A stretch of DNA of 64,000 nucleotides from assembly GCF_000504165.1 (NCBI RefSeq), contig NZ_AYSE01000001.1, forward strand, positions 744,001 to 808,000, in the 5' to 3' direction. The DNA is from Bacillus sp. FJAT-14578. Its GTDB lineage: Bacteria > Bacillota > Bacilli > Bacillales > Bacillaceae_H. Both the position numbers and the translations under genes were made by a program. Below are positions 57,567-64,000 of this stretch, piece after piece (the first letter of the stretch is position 1; each line of letters starts with the position of its first letter). The notes beneath the pieces were generated by a model. That model made no database searches, had not been told where the DNA came from, and was given only the letters and a program-made list of their open reading frames with translations.

Positions 57567-58661
57567 TCATTCCTCCCCCCACCCATCCAAGGAATGCGGA
57601 TACAAATACCCTAGGGCAATTCCCTTTTTGATGACATCCCGTAGTGTAGCATAATAGCAGACGTCTTCTTCTTCTCCTTTTGCTTTTTTCATGACTTGAT
57701 TCAATGCTTTTCCATAAAGCAGTTCATATACGCTGGCCTGACGATGTTTTCGCATTTTCCTGCATAACGGATGACATTCATCTGGACAGAAAGGACATTG
57801 AAGTTCAACTAGCCTTTGAGCGGCAACAGCAACAAGGGTTTGTTCAATCTCCTGGAGTCTAACACCAAATTCAAGCAATCGATAAATGGCTCCAGGTGCG
57901 TCCTTTGTATGCATGGTCGTCAAGACTAAATGACCGGTTAATGCTGCTCTCACTGCGATTTGAGCGGTTTCATCATCTCGGATTTCTCCAACCATGATAA
58001 TATCCGGATCGTGTCTTAAAATGGCCCTTAAACCGGTTGAATACGTAATGCCCGCTTTTTCATTTACCTGTACTTGCAATACCCCATCACTTCTGCATTC
58101 AATTGGATCTTCGAGCGTTATGATGTTTCGGTTGAACATCTTTTTAGATTGATGTAAAAGCGTATACAAAGTTGTCGTTTTGCCAGAACCGGTTGGCCCT
58201 GTAAAAATGATGAGTCCATGGGAATGTTTTAAAAGAGAGATTAATTTTCTGGTCGCACCGGGAAAAAGCGAAAGCTTATCCAAAGGCGTAATGTGGTTTT
58301 GGGGCAGAATACGTATAACGAGGCTTTCTTCAAAAAAAGTGGGCAAGGTAGAAAAACGTAAACTAATGGGCTCCTCATGAATAGTAACGACTAGAGAACC
58401 GCTTTGAGGTTTTCTCTTTTCACCAATATCCATTCCACCCAAAAATTTAAAATGAGCTATCAAGCGTTCGCAGTTACGTTTGGACATTACCTCCTTAATG
58501 ACTAATTCTTTCCCCATTCGAACTTGCACTACAGCATCCTCCTCCCGAGGAATGATATGCACATCAGAAATGTGATACATACAAGCATAATGAATGAGCT
58601 GCTCCGCTATTTTTTCAATACTTGCTACAATAAGAATCTCCTCCTTTTCTTTTTGATACAT
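57567..58661 (-). CDS. comGA: competence traffic ATPase ComGA
   Basis: This secretion-type ATPase drives pseudopilus assembly. It has Walker A FTGPTGSGKTTTLYTLL, the Asp box ITLEDPIE, Walker B DIIMVGEIRDDETAQIAV and a zinc-like Cys cluster (CPFCPDECHPLC). The given ATG (58661) yields 364 residues but is preceded only by a weak site. A strong AAAGGAGGAG lies eight bases before an in-frame ATT at 58631, where family homology (SIEKIAEQL) begins, so translation may start there. It heads the comG operon. Confidence 0.92.
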   Translation of the reverse strand: MYQKEKEEILIVASIEKIAEQLIHYACMYHISDVHIIPREEDAVVQVRMGKELVIKEVMSKRNCERLIAHFKFLGGMDIGEKRKPQSGSLVVTIHEEPISLRFSTLPTFFEESLVIRILPQNHITPLDKLSLFPGATRKLISLLKHSHGLIIFTGPTGSGKTTTLYTLLHQSKKMFNRNIITLEDPIECRSDGVLQVQVNEKAGITYSTGLRAILRHDPDIIMVGEIRDDETAQIAVRAALTGHLVLTTMHTKDAPGAIYRLLEFGVRLQEIEQTLVAVAAQRLVELQCPFCPDECHPLCRKMRKHRQASVYELLYGKALNQVMKKAKGEEEDVCYYATLRDVIKKGIALGYLYPHSLDGWGEE

Positions 58662-58791
58662 CTACAATATTCTCTCTTTTCTTTGTTTTTCCTACAATAT
58701 TTTTGTTAAGAATTTGTAAATGTATAAATCCTTTTTTCGTTTTGCGGCATGATGTGCAACTTGGATACGTATAAAATATGACTGTGTCCAC
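58615..58791 (-). pseudogene. mgsR: truncated mgsR (Spx-family) remnant
   Basis: After TAGGAGGGTTAAC a GTG-started frame begins VDTVIFYTYPSCTSCRKTKK, the N-terminus of MgsR/Spx-type ArsC-fold regulators with the redox C-x-x-C. After about 20 residues it changes to unrelated Lys-rich sequence and stops at 58 residues, overlapping comGA. MgsR proteins are about 125 long, and in B. subtilis mgsR (yqgZ) lies exactly here. Start and ribosome site remain but the body is deleted. Confidence 0.7.
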
Positions 58792-58974
58792 GTTAACCCT
58801 CCTATTGAAAATTCCGCTTAATCCATTTATATATTGTACATGTTTTGTATAATTTTTGTATAGATATTTTGTGAACTTTTTCAAAACTTGCCTCATTAAA
58901 CCTTTTCTTTCGTTTTCCACATTGCAAACGTGTATTATAATAGAACTATATTGGGCACTAGGAGTGAAACCAAA

Positions 58975-59676
58975 ATGGAAGAAACCTTAAAAGTAACGAG
59001 CGTTTTGTCCGATCCGACACGTTTTCATATTTATGAATATATTTCACAACATCGAAAAGACGTTACGGTTCAAGAAATCGCTGATTTATTTCATATCCAT
59101 CCAAACGTTGCAAGACTTCACTTATCGAAACTGGAAGAAATCAAGCTGATCGTCTCTGAAACGAAAAAAACAGGAAAAGGCGGGAGGCCAAGCCGGTTTT
59201 ATCGCCTATCTGACGAAGTCATCCAACTCTCTTTTCCTTATCGCGATTATCAGCTTTTATCGAATATTGCGATTCATACCATTACAAAACTCGGTGAGGA
59301 AGGACAGACATTGTTCAATAACAGCGCTTATGAGTATGGAATGACTTATATGAGACAAAGCTATTCTCACCTATGGTCAACGATTGATACTCTTTCTCAC
59401 AAAGAAAAATTAAATATGATAAAAGAAGCGGCCGCAACTACAGGTCTGTTTCCCATCATGACACTAAACGAAAGTAAACAAACAGCTGTCTTTGAAATCC
59501 GCAACTGCCCATTTAAAGAGTCAGCTTTCAAACAGCACGAAGCCATTTGTAGCATGCACAACTCTTTTCTGAAAGGAATGTTTGATGCATTGTTCACTCA
59601 TCTAACATTTGAAGCGAAGGATAACATGGCTTTAGGCTGTGAAACGTGCACCTATCATGTAAGCGTTACAAACTAA
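58975..59676 (+). CDS. winged-helix regulator with C-terminal Cys cluster (SufR-like)
   Basis: This 233-residue regulator has an N-terminal ArsR/MarR-like winged helix (LSDPTRFHIYEYISQHRKDVTVQEIADLF, HIHPNVARLHLSKLEEIKLI, GRPSRFYRLS) and a C-terminal domain with NCPFKE, ICSMH and GCETCTYH. The four cysteines suggest an iron-sulfur cluster or other metal, as in SufR-type proteins; that is inference. ATG 58975 follows TAGGAG. It is divergent from the mgsR remnant. Confidence 0.75.
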   Translation: MEETLKVTSVLSDPTRFHIYEYISQHRKDVTVQEIADLFHIHPNVARLHLSKLEEIKLIVSETKKTGKGGRPSRFYRLSDEVIQLSFPYRDYQLLSNIAIHTITKLGEEGQTLFNNSAYEYGMTYMRQSYSHLWSTIDTLSHKEKLNMIKEAAATTGLFPIMTLNESKQTAVFEIRNCPFKESAFKQHEAICSMHNSFLKGMFDALFTHLTFEAKDNMALGCETCTYHVSVTN

Positions 59677-59761
59677 AAACAAAGTAATATTTACAATTGT
59701 ACAAAAAGTACATTATAATAATGTAAGTAATTGACACAAGGGTGTAAAGGAGGGGATATAT

Positions 59762-60007
59762 GTGGACCGTATGTACCGTGTTTTAGCATTTTGGACTGGT
59801 ATATTTGCTGTCATGTTCTATCTCGGACATATGCAAACGACGGCTCTTATTTTCTTAGGTCAAACAGGTTTTTTTGCTATTCTCAGCTATTTAAAGCTTT
59901 CAGAACGTATGTATATTTACATTTTTGGAGCATACTTAACTGTGTTCTTCGCTGGTTTTACATATTGGACAACATTTATGATGGTTCCAGGCGCCGGCGG
60001 ACATTAA
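59762..60007 (+). CDS. yqgY: DUF2626 membrane protein YqgY
   Basis: This 81-residue protein has three hydrophobic segments (VLAFWTGIFAVMFYLG, TTALIFLGQTGFFAILSYL, YIYIFGAYLTVFFAGFTYW) and ends GAGGH. It matches DUF2626/YqgY, of unknown function. GTG start at 59762 with AAAGGAGGGG upstream. Confidence 0.82.
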   Translation: MDRMYRVLAFWTGIFAVMFYLGHMQTTALIFLGQTGFFAILSYLKLSERMYIYIFGAYLTVFFAGFTYWTTFMMVPGAGGH

Positions 60008-60010
60008 TAG

Positions 60011-60044
60011 AAAAAACCTGTTGTACTTGTACAACAGGTTTTTT
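60011..60044. terminator. bidirectional terminator
   Basis: AAAAAACCTGTTGTAC and its complement pair around TT between convergent yqgY and the methyltransferase gene. Confidence 0.85.
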
Positions 60045-60045
60045 G

Positions 60046-61182
60046 TTAACCATTATTCATCCAAAAGCCGCTCGTAAACAACTGATCTTTATTTAGTTCT
60101 ATTCCTTTTTCTTGAACGATTACGTGAAAATGCGGGCTCATTCCCGCATCCATAACCAAACTGCGGATAGCCCGGTTTTGTTTGCTGATGTCAGAAAAAG
60201 GATTAAGCCCTTCGTGTTCTTGCAATAAATCTAAAATGCCGATGGCCAATAAAAATTCATGTTGCCTTTGAAACGAGACGACTTCCGCCCCTAACCTCTT
60301 TCCTTTATCAATAAAACTATCGAGGTGAATATGGGCAGTCAAATCCATCTCACCTTCATGGAGTAATGGATTTGATACTAATTGATGGCGCAAATATCCC
60401 CGTAAGCTTCCCCGGTGATGCAATGGATGACGAATCTCTTCAAATGTATAGCCATAATCAATTGTTACCATCATTCCTTGTTGAAACAAATCATGCAATT
60501 CTTCGAGCTTTTCTAACATAACAAGAGGAACTTCCATTCGCTGTCCATCTCGCAGCTCAAGGTTATAATCAGCCGTATACCGCTTAATTCGTTCATCCTT
60601 TACCGGTACTAACATTTCTGTTAACTCATCAAATTCATCTATCGATACCCACACTTCGTACAGTTGTCCTTCTATCTGTTCAATAACTTCTACAGGAAGG
60701 GCATCAAACCATTCATTTGAAAATACGATTCCATGAAACGCACCAGCGGCCGCTTTCAATTCTGCCAAACTATGAAAATACTCTAGTTGGGGATACATGG
60801 TAAGCCCTTGCTGGTGCCTTTGTTGATGATAGTCACTTTTTTCTACCACATAGTATGTTAGTTTTGAAAAAGTGGCCGGAGAGAATGCTTCCCATTCTCG
60901 CAGTACATGATGGGCAAAGCGGCCGTCTCCTCCTCCTATTTCACAAATGGCTGGAGTGACACGCCCCTCTGCAACAGCCCTACTAAAAAAGCGGGCCAGT
61001 ATTTTCGCGAAAACAGGAAAGATATGAGGAGTGGTGAGGAAGTCCCCCTCTTTCCCGACCTTCTCCCTTTCCTTCATATAATAGCCATGTATCGGATGAT
61101 ACAATGCTTGATTCATAAATTCGGAATAAGGAATTCCTTTTTGTGGTGATTGCTTAATGAGTTGTTTAATGAATTCACTCAC
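60046..61182 (-). CDS. MidA-family SAM-dependent methyltransferase
   Basis: This 378-residue protein belongs to the MidA/NDUFAF7 family (Methyltransf_28). It has PYSEFMNQALYHPIHGYYM, GDFLTTPHIFPVFAKILARF, the SAM motif ICEIGGGDGRFAHHVL and GIVFSNEWFDALPVEVI. Mitochondrial members methylate an arginine of complex I; the bacterial target is unknown. GTG start 61182 lies after AAGGTAGAG, 14 bases from yqgX. Confidence 0.87.
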   Translation of the reverse strand: MSEFIKQLIKQSPQKGIPYSEFMNQALYHPIHGYYMKEREKVGKEGDFLTTPHIFPVFAKILARFFSRAVAEGRVTPAICEIGGGDGRFAHHVLREWEAFSPATFSKLTYYVVEKSDYHQQRHQQGLTMYPQLEYFHSLAELKAAAGAFHGIVFSNEWFDALPVEVIEQIEGQLYEVWVSIDEFDELTEMLVPVKDERIKRYTADYNLELRDGQRMEVPLVMLEKLEELHDLFQQGMMVTIDYGYTFEEIRHPLHHRGSLRGYLRHQLVSNPLLHEGEMDLTAHIHLDSFIDKGKRLGAEVVSFQRQHEFLLAIGILDLLQEHEGLNPFSDISKQNRAIRSLVMDAGMSPHFHVIVQEKGIELNKDQLFTSGFWMNNG

Positions 61183-61196
61183 GCTGCTCTACCTTC

Positions 61197-61829
61197 TTAA
61201 AAACCATTTAAAAATGGATTCGATTCCATTTCATCGCCGATGTTCGTTTCACGTCCATGTCCGCATAATACAATCGTATCTTCCGGCAGCACGAGAAGCT
61301 TTTTATGAATGCTCTGTAAAAGCTGCTCATGACTTCCCCCCTGTAAATCCGTACGCCCGATACTTCCCTCAAATAGCACATCTCCTGAGGCTACAATTCC
61401 CGCTTCTTTGAAATAATAAGAAACACTCCCTGGCGAATGGCCTGGAGTCTCGTACACCTCACATGTGAAGTCTCCAATTGTTAAAGGACCTTCTTTTGTT
61501 AAATGATGTGTCGCAGCCTGAACCGAAATGGCTCCCATCATGAAAAATTGCGAGCCGTTCAAGGCAGGGTCTGTCAGCCAATCTTTCTCTTTAACATGCA
61601 CATAAACAGGAAGCTCATATCGCTTGCGAACATCATCCAATGCTCCGATATGATCAAAGTGTGCATGTGTCAGCAAAACTGCGACAGGGGTCAGCTTTCT
61701 CTGTTCCATCAATTGAACCAGTTTTCTTCCTTCTTCACCCGGATCTACAATTAGGCATTCCTTTTTGTCGTTTTCAATGATATAGCAATTGGTTTGAAGA
61801 GGCCCTAATGGTACGCGTTGATATTTCAT
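61197..61829 (-). CDS. yqgX: metallo-beta-lactamase-fold hydrolase YqgX
   Basis: This 210-residue hydrolase has LGPLQTNCYIIEND, the zinc motif LTHAHFDHIGALDD, the later ligands in YETPGHSPGSVSYYF, SGDVLFEGSIGRTDL and CGHGRETNIGDEM. It resembles glyoxalase II-like enzymes; thiol-ester or thiol-related substrates are likely but not shown. It pairs with the MidA-type gene. Confidence 0.88.
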   Translation of the reverse strand: MKYQRVPLGPLQTNCYIIENDKKECLIVDPGEEGRKLVQLMEQRKLTPVAVLLTHAHFDHIGALDDVRKRYELPVYVHVKEKDWLTDPALNGSQFFMMGAISVQAATHHLTKEGPLTIGDFTCEVYETPGHSPGSVSYYFKEAGIVASGDVLFEGSIGRTDLQGGSHEQLLQSIHKKLLVLPEDTIVLCGHGRETNIGDEMESNPFLNGF

Positions 61830-62119
61830 ATGTAATCAGTCTCCTTTTAACGTTCTTTTCAACATTTTACAACAAGTTGTGTGAGGATTAAAAGGAACAT
61901 CACCTCTTTCGGCATAGAAGTATCCTTTTTTCGCCTCGACAAATGTTTTGAAAACATTTAAAATAAAAAAGAGTGAAGAAAGCGTTAGCAATAATAAAGG
62001 GAAGCTCCATTAAAGAAAGATGTTGTTTTTACATGCTTCATTCCGCTGAACTTAAAACCGGCATCATACTTTAATACAGCTAAACGAGACGATACTCATT
62101 ATACAAAGGAGGGCTTTTC

Positions 62120-62293
62120 ATGGGTCTTATGGTCATCTTCGCACTTACGGCAATCCTTGCTCTATACGGAACTTTTACAGCATTGCGCAACAAAAATTTC
62201 CTCGGAGTAGGATTTGCTTTAGCGACAGTGGCAGTTTTCGGATGGTTTACAGTCATGACTTTGTTACATCACGGATTCCCGGCTGCCCACTAA
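62120..62293 (+). CDS. yqgW: DUF2759 membrane protein YqgW
   Basis: This 57-residue protein has two hydrophobic segments (MVIFALTAILALYGTFTAL, VGFALATVAVFGWFTVMTLL) and ends HHGFPAAH, the YqgW/DUF2759 pattern. AAAGGAGGG precedes the ATG. Function is unknown. The region 61830-62119 upstream is AT-rich promoter DNA with nothing else seen. Confidence 0.82.
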   Translation: MGLMVIFALTAILALYGTFTALRNKNFLGVGFALATVAVFGWFTVMTLLHHGFPAAH

Positions 62294-62311
62294 TTGCCAA
62301 TTGTATTACAT

Positions 62312-62352
62312 AAAAAAACAAGCCGCTGCCCGTATGCAGCGGCTTGTTTTTT
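62312..62352 (+). terminator. intrinsic terminator of yqgW
   Basis: AAAAAAACAAGCCGCTGC and its complement pair over 18 bases around CCGTAT. The following 62353-62454 holds an imperfect inverted repeat (GGACGCTGA / TGCAGCGTC) and nothing else recognised. Confidence 0.85.
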
Positions 62353-62454
62353 TATCATAAACCAACAGGACGCTGAGAGCCCCTTCGACTCGCCTCCCCA
62401 TCCTGCAGCGTCATTACTGGCGACTTCTGTATATCGACCAATCGAAGTGTCCAT

Positions 62455-63552
62455 TTAAGTGAATTCAATAAAAGGAATGATTTTTTTTGTTCTTAAATCT
62501 ATAATTTTTTCAGACTGATATCCCATTAGGCTTAATTGGCCATTTGGCGATAACTTAAAAGGGACATTGTCTATTTGATCAAATATCACTTCTTTCTTTC
62601 CTGTTTTTAAGGAAAGTGAGAGAAGTTGAAAACCTTCCGTTTCCGCCATCGTGTCTAATGCTCTTGGCTGGAAAATGTAAAACATGCCATTGACTGCATT
62701 CAATTGATGATAGGGAATAATCCATCCTGAAACATCGGAAACAAGCGGCATAGAAAAACTTTGTATTTTTTGTAATGTATCATTTTTATAAAACGTATAG
62801 ACTCCGCTGCCTTCCTCATCCTGTTTTGGTCCTATCGTTAATAAAGTGTCGGGAAAGGCGGAAAAGCTTACAATTCCATCAAGCACTTGCTTTTCTACTT
62901 TTTTGTGAACATCATGAACAAAAAGAGGACCATCTCCCAACGGATTGGTTTGGTTGATAGGCACATATGCCAGGGCAGATGGTGTAAGCCATTGAGCAAA
63001 CGGCTGAGACAGCATATGCTTTTCATGGGTTTTATTGGAAAGGTCTAAAAGAAATGATTGAAACGTCCAATCCTCGAAGAATGCGGTAACGAAGACTTGA
63101 TTCTCACGATATGGATTCCACACATACTGAACATCAAAGGAGTTCATTTGAAAGGAATCGATGATTTCGCCTTGCCGATTTAAGAAAAGCAGTTCTGCTT
63201 GCTGATCAGATATAGTTGTTTGAATCAAAAAATAAGTATGGTCACGATTGGCTTTTACTGAAATGATTGGATTTTCACTTTGAAAAAAACCTTTTTTCTC
63301 ACCTGTATAGAGATTGTATAAATAAATGTGAGATTCCTTTTCGTCATCTTCCATGACCAGAACGCTTTCATCATCATACCAATCTCCAACAGAGAAGAAG
63401 GAAGAACCATCAACCTCCAATGCCTTGATGGATGGGGATTGCTTAACTGGCTGCCGATTTTCTTCACCATCCTTCGTTCCCTCTGCTGAATGGAGCTCGC
63501 ACCCTGCAAGTATAAATAGCATGAACAATAATACATAAACCTTTTTCCCCAT
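62455..63552 (-). CDS. yqgU: lipoprotein YqgU
   Basis: This 365-residue lipoprotein has signal MGKKVYVLLFMLFILAGC with lipobox LAGC (Cys18). The rest looks like a beta-propeller of repeated strands (DDESVLVMEDDEKESHIYLYN, HTYFLIQTTISDQQAELLFLN, ISVKANRD). It matches the place and type of YqgU. It is anchored outside the membrane; function is unknown. ATG 63552 follows AAAGGTGG. Confidence 0.82.
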   Translation of the reverse strand: MGKKVYVLLFMLFILAGCELHSAEGTKDGEENRQPVKQSPSIKALEVDGSSFFSVGDWYDDESVLVMEDDEKESHIYLYNLYTGEKKGFFQSENPIISVKANRDHTYFLIQTTISDQQAELLFLNRQGEIIDSFQMNSFDVQYVWNPYRENQVFVTAFFEDWTFQSFLLDLSNKTHEKHMLSQPFAQWLTPSALAYVPINQTNPLGDGPLFVHDVHKKVEKQVLDGIVSFSAFPDTLLTIGPKQDEEGSGVYTFYKNDTLQKIQSFSMPLVSDVSGWIIPYHQLNAVNGMFYIFQPRALDTMAETEGFQLLSLSLKTGKKEVIFDQIDNVPFKLSPNGQLSLMGYQSEKIIDLRTKKIIPFIEFT

Positions 63553-63620
63553 CAACAAAACCACCTTTATCCTTCTTACTCCTATGATAGTATGTTCTCA
63601 ATCATTTTTCCACTCCATAC

Positions 63621-63652
63621 AAAAAAGCTTTGACACACAAGGCATCAAAGCT
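63621..63652 (-). terminator. intrinsic terminator of the LtaS-type gene
   Basis: AAGCTTTGA and TCAAAGCTT pair around a ten-base loop, followed on the minus strand by TTTTTTG. Confidence 0.8.
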
Positions 63653-63657
63653 TCTTC

Positions 63658-64000
63658 TCACTCCTTGACCTTTCCTTTTTCAGGACGGTAGTTCGTGCCT
63701 TCATAAAAACGGAGTAAATCACCGTATACAATTTTATCCGAATAGTCCAGCTCTTGTTTGGCTTTTTTCATATAAGGTTGACAAAACTCAAACCCTATTT
63801 CTTCTTCTGTCTTTTTGTCATAACATTTATTGTCTGTATATACGTATTTCCCCGTAACGAAGCTTCCATCACGCAAGACGACAAAATCCATCTTTTCTTC
63901 AGAAAACAAATCGGTGCCAAAATGAACATCATCTTTCGTCTCGATTCCCAGAAGGTGCAGAATGGTCGGCTTTAAATCGATTTGACCCGCAGCCGTATGG
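63658..64000 (-). CDS. LtaS-family lipoteichoic acid synthase, C-terminal part
   Basis: The frame enters from the right edge and codes for the last 114 residues of an LtaS/YqgS-type protein: AAGQIDLKPTILHLLGIET, FGTDLFSEEKMDFVVLRDGSFV and a charged tail. This is the end of the extracellular sulfatase-like domain that polymerises glycerol phosphate. The gene position fits yqgS. The catalytic Thr and metal site lie beyond the window. Confidence 0.87.
   Translation of the reverse strand, partial: HTAAGQIDLKPTILHLLGIETKDDVHFGTDLFSEEKMDFVVLRDGSFVTGKYVYTDNKCYDKKTEEEIGFEFCQPYMKKAKQELDYSDKIVYGDLLRFYEGTNYRPEKGKVKE

Noticed and set aside
58680..58930. ComK box (AAAA-N5-TTTT pairs) upstream of comGA
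   Set aside because: The AT-rich region has A and T runs but no clear pair of boxes with correct spacing.

Overview
The window reads as chromosomal DNA from an endospore-forming member of the Bacillaceae. Gene content and order follow the Bacillus subtilis bkd - spo0A - recN - dxs - acc - spoIIIA - efp - nrd/gcv - comG - yqg region. Spo0A, SpoIVB, the whole spoIIIAA-AH operon and spore photoproduct lyase are present. Start codons are often GTG or TTG with strong AGGAGG-like ribosome sites. The species cannot be named from this alone. No tRNA, rRNA, CRISPR array, prophage or intact insertion sequence was seen. Almost everything lies on the minus strand.

Layout. 1-10.5 kb: the 5' part of methylmalonyl-CoA mutase mutA, then the branched-chain keto-acid operon (bcd-buk-lpdV-bkdAA-bkdAB-bkdB, minus strand) behind a sigma-54 type promoter and its activator BkdR; the usual ptb gene is missing. 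10.6-17 kb: YqzF, a glycerophosphodiesterase, a 51-residue YycC protein, spo0A, spoIVB, recN and argR. 17-26 kb: a TlyA-type methyltransferase, dxs, ispA, xseB, xseA, nusB, yqhY, accC and accB, with folD missing from its usual slot. 26.6-32 kb: the complete spoIIIA operon behind a sigma-E-like promoter. 32-40 kb: yqhV, efp, yqhT, aroQ, yqhR, yqhQ, yqhP, yqhO, mntR, splB. 40-44.5 kb: an adenosylcobalamin-type ribonucleotide reductase gene, nrdJ, split into four exons by three group I introns, one carrying an HNH endonuclease. 44.8-50.7 kb: lipM, yqhL and the glycine cleavage genes gcvT-gcvPA-gcvPB under a tandem glycine riboswitch. 50.9-58.8 kb: yqhH, yqhG, yqzG, yqzE, aroK and the competence pseudopilus operon comGA-GG, then a remnant of mgsR. 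58.9-64 kb: a winged-helix regulator with a cysteine-rich C-terminus, yqgY, a MidA-type methyltransferase, yqgX, yqgW, lipoprotein yqgU, and the 3' end of an LtaS-type synthase gene.

How the parts work together. Bcd, the BKD complex and methylmalonyl-CoA mutase together degrade Val, Ile and Leu to acyl-CoAs and on to succinyl-CoA. The glycine riboswitch ties glycine cleavage to glycine level, and LipM supplies the lipoyl groups needed by both glycine cleavage and BKD. Spo0A, SpoIVB, SpoIIIA and SplB cover entry into sporulation, the sigma-K checkpoint, the mother cell-forespore channel and spore DNA repair.

The most unusual content is the triple-intron nrdJ and a set of structured repeats in intergenic DNA: a paired-hairpin element in three copies, a TIR-bounded MITE-like element in a long and a short form, a four-way-junction element at 38.05-38.18 kb, and a three-hairpin element at 10.9-11.0 kb.
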